Origin: Sodiomyces alkalinus F11
Taxonomy: Eukaryota > Ascomycota > Sordariomycetes > Glomerellales > Plectosphaerellaceae
NCBI RefSeq assembly: GCF_003711515.1
Contig: NW_021167080.1
Location: 3,632,155 to 3,696,154, forward strand
Direction of reading: 5' to 3'
DNA: 64,000 nt
Part shown: in pieces, positions 1-10,402 of the stretch
How the letters are laid out: every line of letters starts with the position of its first letter
How positions within the stretch are numbered: position 1 is the first letter of the stretch
Position numbers and translations under genes: made by a program
The notes under the pieces: model-generated
Database searches by the model: none
Seen by the model: only the letters and a program-made list of their open reading frames with translations
Told to the model about the DNA's origin: nothing

Positions 1-852
1 ATCCTAGGTCACAAGTCAAAGAACATACGGTAGTCGTACTACTCCGTACAGTCCATGGCTTTCAACATGTTGGCAGATATGAAATTGTATCAAGGTTCCT
101 TTGCTACCTACCTACCTAAGGTAGGTATGTGACCCTGACTGTACTTTAAATGACCAGTTTCCAAATTTTTAAAGGCCGACCTCATTTGTCCAACACCACC
201 GCCACGATGTCGAGAACCAAGCCGTAGACACGTATGCTGATCTTCAGAAAAACCACCTGGTCGTCGTCCAACTTAACAACGCAAGGTATGAATTATTACC
301 TAGGTCCTACCCCCGAGAAATATTGGGCCAAACGTCATGATCCGCATCTATGCCATGAACCGTGAGCCTCCCAAAGAAGTCATGCGGACAGACCCGTAAT
401 CATCTAGCCGATCCTGCGGCCGTTCGTCTAACATCCAACCTCTTGCTAAAGCCATCCATCGTACAAGCCGTGTATTGTACAAACAGGCTACCACTGACGG
501 GCCAGTTTAAAGTGGCCTGCATCAATATGTATGTATCCGCCAAAAACCGTCGCCGTCATCCCGCCCCTGGCATTTGGGGACAGTTGTGCTGTTCCTGATA
601 TTCAACGCTAGTCGTAATCATGCGGCTGTACCTAGTAATGCAGGGTGCTGTTGGTCGCTTGCTGCGCAACCTGGCAAATACCTTCCGCGCGTTTATGCCT
701 TGTTGCTGGAGAGGAAAAGCAACGCCCCCCGAAACATGTAGGTGGGCACAAGGAATAAGCAAAAAGAGAAGCAGAAAAAAAGAAGAAAAAAGGTATGGGA
801 GGTCTGCTGTGACCCTTGTGACCTCATGGCCTGATCTCCTCGCGGTTGCCCA
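1..852. other. Gene-free left edge
   Basis: No open reading frame here shows a recognisable domain or a splice-supported extension. The segment contains scattered intergenic words typical of this window (ACTCCGTA near 41, CCTAGGT near 300). The end of the RHEB gene lies immediately to the right, so positions up to about 852 include its 3' untranslated region. Confidence 0.55.
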
Positions 853-1843
853 TTACATAAGAGAGCACTTGCCCGCCTCGGCGGCCTCGTTGGGGTTCTG
901 CGCCTTTTCGATCTGGGCGATTAGGAGCTCAAAAGCCTTACTGACGTTCTCGTTATAACGCGCGCTCGCCTCAGTCCAGCCACATTGGAACTTGTCTGCC
1001 ACTTTCTTGGCCTCTTCGGCACTGACTTGTCGTTGGTCGGGTCGCAAGTCGCTTTTGTTGCCAACAATGACAATAGGCACCGAGTCGGTTCCCTAGTAAT
1101 CGCTGAGGTTAGCAACTGTGAGCGCATTGATATGATATCCTGATACTATGATTGTACCGGATAACCAGGAGACTATTAAGAGTAGCATGCAGAGTATACC
1201 TACCAGGTGGTTCAAGATCTTGTCCCGGATAACCTGGACCATCTCAAAAGATGACAGGGACGAAACAGAGTACACCAGCATATAGCCATGGATACCAATA
1301 AAATGCTTCGAGTTCAGTATACTGTATTCATCCTAGAAAGCCGCTGTCAGCATCAACCGTCTTAAGAACAAAGATGCTCGCAAATCTTTGTCTCTTTTTC
1401 CTCGTGCTCTCTTATATAGGCGCAAAGGAGCGAGATGACATACTTGTCCAGCAGTGTCGACAATTTCCGTTGCAAAATCCTGGCCCTTATACCTGATGGT
1501 TTTGCTAAACGTGTTCTCGATGGTTGGGTAGTAGCTGTCCACGAAGTGTCCGTCGACAAACTGAACCGCAAGGGAGGACTTGCCTAAATCGCATAGGTTA
1601 GCCGAGTTATGCGTATTTTAGAAACCCAAGAGAAAGAAAGATAGAGATGGGCGTAGGGAGAAGGGAGAAGGGAGAAGGGAGAAGGGAGAAGGGAGAAGGG
1701 AGAAGGGGGAGACCCAGCACAGGGAAGTGCATCTGCGACAAGGCCCCAGCCGCAAGTTCAAAAGCAATCGCAGGGTGTTGCAAAGACATACCAACCGAGC
1801 GGCTGCCGACAATGGCAATTTTCCTGTTCTTTGGGGTCGGCAT
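853..1843 (-). CDS. rhb1: RHEB-type small GTPase
   Basis: Ras-superfamily GTPase of the Rheb branch, the conserved activator of TORC1 that is switched off by the TSC complex and acts on endomembranes. Four exons (1843-1792, 1583-1444, 1332-1204, 1092-853) give 186 aa, the usual Rheb length. Visible motifs: P-loop GSRSVGKS at residues 13-20 with the Rheb-typical Arg15; effector loop YYPTIENTF near 35-43, almost identical to the Rheb signature; DTAGQ with Gln64; GNKSD guanine-specificity motif in the last exon; and a C-terminal CSLM farnesylation box. Introns are flanked by GTATGT/GTAGGT donors and TAG acceptors. Intron 1 is unusually repetitive (see repeat at 1654). The gene lies tail-in toward the left window edge and upstream of WAPL on the same strand. 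Identity is based on motifs seen; the TORC1 role is family knowledge. Confidence 0.93.
1654..1709. repeat. 7-bp minisatellite in RHEB intron 1
   Basis: About seven to eight head-to-tail copies of GGGAGAA lie inside RHEB intron 1. On the coding strand this is a pure polypyrimidine TTCTCCC array upstream of the 3' splice site. Copy number is likely variable between strains. Confidence 0.9.
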
Positions 1844-3449
1844 TTACACTACTGATCTGGAAATAATACTGGATGTTGTCGTGACTCAAATGTAAGGTAG
1901 TAAATGAGTGTTGGCAATCTAGAATGGAATCCCAAACTGCGCCAGGTTATTCGGATACAATAAAGAAATCGTAAAGGAATGGAATGGGAGCGAGATGCCC
2001 AAAAGAAGCCACATGCGAAGGGAGTCCAGGTTTGGATCGTAATTAATTGCAGAGTAGGAAACTGCGACCAACTGCCGCAAGCGTTTAGGGAGGTACGTGG
2101 GTTACTATACGTACTTCGAGCAGGTTGGCGTGTATCGTGGTCCGATTCACCCCACCTGCCTAATCTAAGTTAAGAGTGGTTCGTTTCCATTACTCAGGTA
2201 CGTAATTGGAGTATCTAAGGTACCTAGGTAGGTACGGAGTAAGCATGACCATATGACTACGTAATGCTCTGCAGCCCGACACATGCATTCAACTCCTGCC
2301 CTGAAGTAGAATGCATCCCAGAGATCTTATGTACATGTATGGCTGGACAAGTTGATCATGAATTGCCGTGATGCAAACATTATGATCATACCAGAAAAAG
2401 AAAAAAAGGAAAAGAGAACCCAAGGAGACTTGGCCTGAGAATAACCATTCGTTCCTTGTCAAGAATCTTTGGCTGCTTTAAACCAAGCTGAGACACTGGT
2501 TCAGCAGAATCCATGTTTCAACATGCATTCATGCTAATTCGGTACCCTACACATGTAAAGATAAGTTAAAGTCCGTCTCACTCCCATTGGGCTCTCTTTC
2601 TACTTGCGTAAAGCTGGTTTCGATTTCTGCGAGATACTGGGATGAATCGAGAGGAAGAGGCCCTATATAGTTCGACGAGGAATAAAATGGGCAGGGAATA
2701 GGGGTAAAGGGTTTAAGTGATTCTACTCAGCCAATATCTACTTCGTATATGGATGCAGGGCAGTAATCAATGAACAAAATGGGGGAGGGGCAAGGCTTAT
2801 ATCTCGTCAACAAGCAAATGACTTCTATTAACAGACATCAACCCGTGTCCCTGTGTCATGTGCATTATTTGGGCCTTGGATGTCGTGATTCCCATGACAT
2901 GTTTCCCCGAAAAGGTGTAACCTGATTCAGAACCGCGTTCGAATATTTGCAGACCATTGTTCATATACTAAGCCTGGAGCCAAACTATGGTGCGCCTTGC
3001 CATCTCGCCTGATATCTCTAATAGCCCTGATATCGTCATGTCCACCAAGGGTCGAAGCTACCTAGCCGTCTATCTGATGCATACCCGGGAGGGGGGGTTG
3101 TAGGTCAGAGCTCGAACAGAAACTTTTGCTCTAGAGCCAGGACAGAGAAATATCTGTCTACATGATGTTCTAAGACTGTCGACAGACTGACTAGTTATCG
3201 GGCTCTGACCGACAACCCCCAACCCCGGGTAGGTACCCTGGTTATCATGGGCCGTGTTTGGCCTGCCATTGCTGCATAATGAGCCAGCGTAAAGGGTATC
3301 AAAGTCGAGTCCTCCCATATCGTCATGTTCATATCCATACATCCGTTCCTGTTTCCCAATCCAATGTGCGTCACTACCATGTGCAGACAAACAGCCTCCT
3401 CTGATGAAAAACAATACGAATACAAGCAACGTAACGGATACCTCCTTGT
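1844..3449. other. Intergenic region RHEB-WAPL
   Basis: 1.6 kb without a supportable gene. It holds the RHEB promoter, one copy of the palindrome TACCTAGGTA (2221-2230), the first MITE-like element (3082-3231) and the 3' flank of WAPL. The longest open frames here overlap the MITE and have no recognisable content. Confidence 0.6.
3082..3231. mobile_element. MITE-like inverted-repeat element, copy A
   Basis: A non-coding element of about 146 bp flanked by TA on both sides. Its ends are inverted repeats beginning CCCGGG, followed by a G-run, TTGT and GGTCAGAGC; I count 24 of 28 matching positions between the left end and the reverse complement of the right end. The interior contains short GACAGA/TCTGTC inverted repeats. 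A second copy with the same ends and interior is at 45077-45232. Size, TIRs and TA flanks fit a Tc1/mariner-type non-autonomous element; no transposase is present in the window. Confidence 0.8.
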
Positions 3450-5935
3450 CTATCCAGATGTCTTGGCCATAAGCTGGAGATCGTTGATGAGACCCTGCAA
3501 GCTGGTCGTCATATCATCCATTGCGGCTTTCTCGTGTAGAGCCAGAAACTCCCGAATCGACGTCAGGAGATATTTGATCCCTTCGCCTTGGCTCTTCGCT
3601 TCCATCCTTTGTCGGAAAGCGGAATTCAAGCAGAGGTACCCCAGGAGGATAGCGAGGTATCCATAAGTCACAGCCAGGGATGTCTGTTCAACCGAGTCGG
3701 CCTGCTACACTGTTAGTACTGTTCCATCCTAGACCTCTATAAAGAAGAAGAAAAAACACGGCCGTCAACAATACATACGCTTCCGCTCAACTCGTGGTTC
3801 TCTAGGTAGACCGAAATTAACGTGTCTAGCGGCGAGGTTTCGCGGTTGAACTCGTCGCCCAAGGATTCCGGCGTCAAGGGGCAGTGCTCCGAGACGTTGA
3901 TCAGAACTCCTAGAAGCAGCACTAGAGTCCCGTGTACCTCTGTCGAGAACCTTCCCCGCTCGACTGATGCTTGTAATTCCTTGAAGCAGGCCAAACTTGC
4001 ATTCGCAAGTTTTCGCACTAATGCGCCGGTACCAAACACAACCGCTGATGCCGCATTGTTGTTTGTTGTGTTGAGCGCGAGATGGAGTGCTGACGACCCA
4101 ATATCCCCGAATTGTGCCAGAGGGAGGTCCAGTATCGTTGATAAGATGGGAGCAACAAGAGGTAAGTATTCGGTATTCCACCGAGTGCGTGATTCTGACT
4201 CCATAGCCGCAATGGAGTGGTCCTGAAGCAGGGAGAGGACCATTGCAACGTTCTTCGAAATGTCCTCGTCATGGTCATTCTCAGATTGAGGCCGGTCGTG
4301 ACCTTCCGCCACTACTGTGAACAACTGGGGCTCCAAGCGCTCAATGATTTTCCGGCTGGCCATTGAGACGTTTCTGCATGATAAAGCAAGCACTTTCAGG
4401 GCAATGGTCTTTGGCGACAGCTGGGTGGGCGGCTTTGCATCCCAGACTTCGAGTTGCATCAAGGCAGACCGCAGAACACTTAACGATGTCCTCCCGTTCC
4501 TGGAAAGGTTACTCGACTTCTCGCGAGAAATACTGCTGATATCGTCGTCAAGTTTGAGCTGGCTAGCAAAGAGTTCCGGAATGCCGTCGTCGTGCAACTG
4601 GTCAAGGAGATGTGGTGCTGAAGAATTAGCCAGCAAGACTAGGAGCGCCGACTGCAATATGAAACCATTAATCACATCGTTTTCGGCCCCTATGCCTCGA
4701 AATAGCGTCTCCTTGGATCCGTAACTGGAGAAACGAATAACAAACTTCTTATCGTGGAGCTTGCGTCCTAGTTCGAGGAGAGCCGAACGCCTGGCACGGC
4801 CGAGCTGGTTCTGGCCGGGCTGGGGGCTGCCAATGCGTTCAAACAAGTCGCTCAATTCATCTGCGAAGCGATGGTTCGCGCCTGCTTGACGTAGCGCATG
4901 AAGGCCGAGAATGCCACCCTTCGGTCGAGTTTCCTCGTCGAATTCTTCTTCATCGAATGCGAAAGAATCGAATTTGGCCAGCTTAGCCGGGGGTGTCAGC
5001 CCGTGCTGACTGGGTCCTGAATCGGCAAGATCGCGTTCTCCGATGCCCCCGGCATTTTCATCAATATCCTCTCGAATCGTCCGTTGCTGTCCATAGGTAG
5101 CCCTCAGCTTCCGTCTCTTCAAGCTTTGTGCGGACTGCGAGCCGGACTTGGACGTTTGATCCCCACTCTTCCGGGGCGTCGATGGGGTGTCGTTTAATGT
5201 CAGTAATTCGGGTTGGGATCGAGGTTTCTTATCGACGGACGACTGGCTATCGGCTTCAGGCTCCATTTCCGATTCCGAACTTTCAGCCTCTTGCGCCGCC
5301 AACTGATCAATCAGACGGACTTTCGTTGACTTGGGGGCCACCGTCTCTGGCTTCTCTTGCCTGGAGTCCGGCGGAATCGAGCGAGACGGCAATATGCTTT
5401 TTCTAGTCAAAATCGGAGGCCGTTTCGTATCATACTCGGTGAGTTGCGGACGGCGTGGAGTTGTGGCCTTGGCGGGTATGGGAGTGGCGCCGCCCGATGA
5501 GTCTTCCTGTGGTGGCTTGCGTACTGCGACCATTGAGGGGCCGCCTTTACGATTCAAGTCGGAAGTTTGCCGGCTCGGGATTGACGTTATCGCATCTGTA
5601 TGTATATTTCGCATGGTATTGGAAGATTCGAGAGACGGGTTCCTCCTAGAGCTTGCAGGTACTGATTCCCTTGCGGGAGGCGTTTTCCTCTTTTTCGCTA
5701 CTCTACCATCGTCTCCATCAACAACCTCTCCAGGATTCTGGACGGACGGCGAAGCGTTGCTTGAAATTTGAGGTTTCGCGGTGCGAGATGCCGATTGTGA
5801 TGAACGAATGCTGAGATCGCCGTTAAGGCGAGCGTCGTTAAGCAAAAAGGTGCTTCGAGGTCGTTTACTCGACGTCTTGCCATAGGTCGTGAGCTTTCTC
5901 CTCGTGGTCTCGAGGCCCTCCCGGGTGCTCGCCAT
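3450..5935 (-). CDS. wpl1: WAPL/Rad61 cohesin-release factor
   Basis: Fungal wings-apart-like protein, which with Pds5 opens the cohesin ring and removes it from chromatin. Two exons (5935-3779 and 3701-3450, intron 76-77 nt with GTATGT donor and CAG acceptor, phase 0) encode 802 aa. Residues 1-330 are low-complexity, Ser/Pro/Lys-rich and probably disordered with basic patches suited to nuclear localisation. From about residue 337 (RPKGGILGLHALRQAG) to the C-terminus the protein is helical and HEAT-like, as in the WAPL domain; the last exon continues it (YGYLAILLGYLCLN) and ends with a helical tail. The start was chosen as the first ATG of the long frame and opens with basic residues. The gene is divergent from FUR1 across a 950-nt promoter region. 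Family assignment rests on recognised WAPL-domain wording, not on a search. Confidence 0.82.
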
Positions 5936-7906
<1,971 letters not shown>

Positions 7907-8124
7907 AATGGCCGCCCTCACTAGGTAAGCAGCTGTGTGCTCCTTGACATTGGGTCGCGTTGGGTCGCGATGGCACATCAAGAACACTTATTGATTCGTA
8001 ATCGCCCTAAGCCTGCCTAGAGCTCCGTCCGTAACCCTCTTATGTACAATGGGCACTTTTCGCTCAGTAGAAACCCAGAAAGAAAACGGCAAAGCCACGT
8101 ATCGCGTGGCATAACATGGCATGG

Positions 8125-8618
8125 TTAAAACTCGTCGTCGTCGCCCACGATTCCATCCTCGTCCTGTTCCTCTACTGTCCGTCCGACTCGTCGTGTTCCC
8201 GTGCTGCGACCGTATCCGCTTGCAGACGCTTCCTTCTGCTGGTTCGATACATGATCTGTAGCATATTAGCGCCTGGGCCATGGATCCCCAGAAAGAGTGT
8301 GTGACGGCCATACCGGCAGCATCGACCCATTCCGAGTAGACATCAACAGGTGCCGATAAATAGTTGATACTACACTGGAATGACTGGCCGCAGACCTTGC
8401 ATGACAGCGTTCCAACGCCGGATTTCTTGTCGACCTTCGGCTTGACGGCGTCTTCGTGGTTGCAGAACAGGCAGGGGAACGAGTCGGGAAGAGGATCTTT
8501 CTGCAGCACGGATATACATCAGTCAGAGTTTGCGCAAAAGCAAATGTGAATCGTAGGAAAGGATGCAACAAACCTTTTTGGGGCCCTGGGGCTTCCTGGA
8601 GCTCTTGCGCTTACCCAT
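8125..8618 (-). CDS. ELF1: Transcription elongation factor Elf1 (ELOF1)
   Basis: Small zinc-ribbon protein that travels with RNA polymerase II and helps it pass nucleosomes and DNA lesions. Three exons (8618-8574, 8500-8314, 8255-8125; introns 73 and 58 nt) give 120 aa. The N-terminus is basic ([10 protein letters not shown]), as in all Elf1 proteins. The zinc ligands are CLFC at residues 25-28 and CKVC at 49-52, followed by the conserved [11 protein letters not shown] helix. The C-terminus is an acidic tail ending GDDDEF, as in fungal orthologues. Start and both junctions are fixed by this conservation. The gene lies between FUR1 and URC1 on the opposite strand; no functional link is implied. 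Confidence 0.95.
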
Positions 8619-10402
8619 TGCGTTCGTGATTAATTGACTGAACTGCGCTCACTCGATCGGTCTTCGGTAGCAGGAACAGCTTATGCAGGTAATGACAAGC
8701 CCCCGGGCACGTGGAAGTGCTGCAAAGGTTTGTGGTCTTGAGGCCTTAATGTATGAAAGAGTCGCGACACAGTAATATGGTATATTGGAGCAGTAGAGAT
8801 CTGATGTTCCGCGAAACCTTTTGATTCTGTTAAAAGTTGCTGGTACAGAAATATCTGGTAGGTGCAGCCGCAGGCTTTCTTTCTCAGGGTCGCGCTTGCG
8901 ACTTTCAACACAGTAGGTAATTAATTAGATGCTGCATTCAGTCAATGGTGGGCTTTACTTCCGTCTGGTAGGTGCACGTGCCATTCCAAAAATGGAACGC
9001 GGGGTACCTGTACTGGCCTGTCCATAAGGTAGTACTTACATAATCAAAGATGCTTATAATTAACAAGAAGGCAGGAGTATATAATCTTATTAACATACTT
9101 CTTTGTATTAGAGTACCTTATATTTATAGCGCCTCCTTTAAAACGTCTCTTTGAGGTCCCATTCGAATATCTCCATTATTAGAATGTCTTACCTAGAATA
9201 TCCTTTAAGGTCCCGGATGGAAGTATGTCTACCCCTGGCCACTTAATTACCTTATATGCCATGGGTGTGTAATGACGTAAGGCTCTTTTGGGCTATGTCC
9301 GAGCCTCTACGGAGTACACGGCAATGAATGGCCTGACCAGGGCGTCTACCTTGGACTTCACCGCTTGATACCATACACACCATAACTCCTACTGGGGGTA
9401 CCTGAGCTTGGGATTGGGTGGCCGTATGAAGTTCGTATAATTTCCCCTAACCACTACCTACCTAATAGAGGCAGCCCACCTCCCGTCAGTATTGGGGCCA
9501 GATAGGACAGAGTGCTTCATAATACGAATACAGCACTGCCCCAACCGCCTCTGCATCAAGCTAAAGCCAACAACAGCAAAGGAGCATTTCTCACTATGTA
9601 ATGCTGTGAAGAATAATATTACCACGAATCCCTTAGTATCAATATTCGAAAATTTAAGCAGAAGTATCGACTTCTAGGTCCGAAGATGGCAATACAGTTT
9701 AATGGAGGTTATTAAAAGCTACCTATATCTCGGTACCTAGGAATGTTGCCATCTTACTCAGACACTATCGGGAACCAGGCAGACACATGACCTGAGGGCG
9801 GGGTTTCGCTGATGCTATCAGCGACATTCCCTTCCTACATATGTTACTGCTTCGTAAGGTATGCGTCCACACAATTCAAGGTACCGGGGCAAGTGATACG
9901 AAGTATCGTTTGCCAGGCACGGCCTTTCTTATCTGGTCGGTCCATCTGGTCCAGCTACCTTATCTGTACTCCGTACCAGCCATTCTCCATCCCCGTTGGG
10001 TGTCAGGTTGGGCCGGCTGGCCTCGTGTTTACATGCAAGTTCCGGCCTCCAGAGCGTCAAATAATACTTCGTCTTCGTTGGACATTCAGTGGATATTGTT
10101 GTCATTTCTTTCCCTTCCACACTTCCTATCTTCGTCCAGATCGCGATCCCCTACATTACATGGACGGCGCTGCATTAGCTCTCTGTGACAATTACTGAAT
10201 TGTTGGATTGAGTTCCTGTGTCCCTGTGCTCGTCTGCTCTCATATTCGTGTTCCTCGACCACCCACTCCGACTCTCCACCTGATCTCGAGATTATTTTGG
10301 TTACTCGTAACCAAGTGACCTGAACTCGTGCAATATATCTATCCTTCGCTGCGAAACCTCCTGAACCTTACTCGTTCTCCCAAGAGTGAAATTGCTGACG
10401 CC
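8619..10402. other. Intergenic region ELF1-URC1
   Basis: 1.8 kb with no supportable gene. The part from about 9040 to 9260 is clearly AT-richer than its surroundings and has several TATA/TTAT runs, unlike the rest of the gap. The last 500 nt form the URC1 promoter and leader. An in-frame ATG at 10328 could extend URC1 but was not preferred. Confidence 0.5.
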
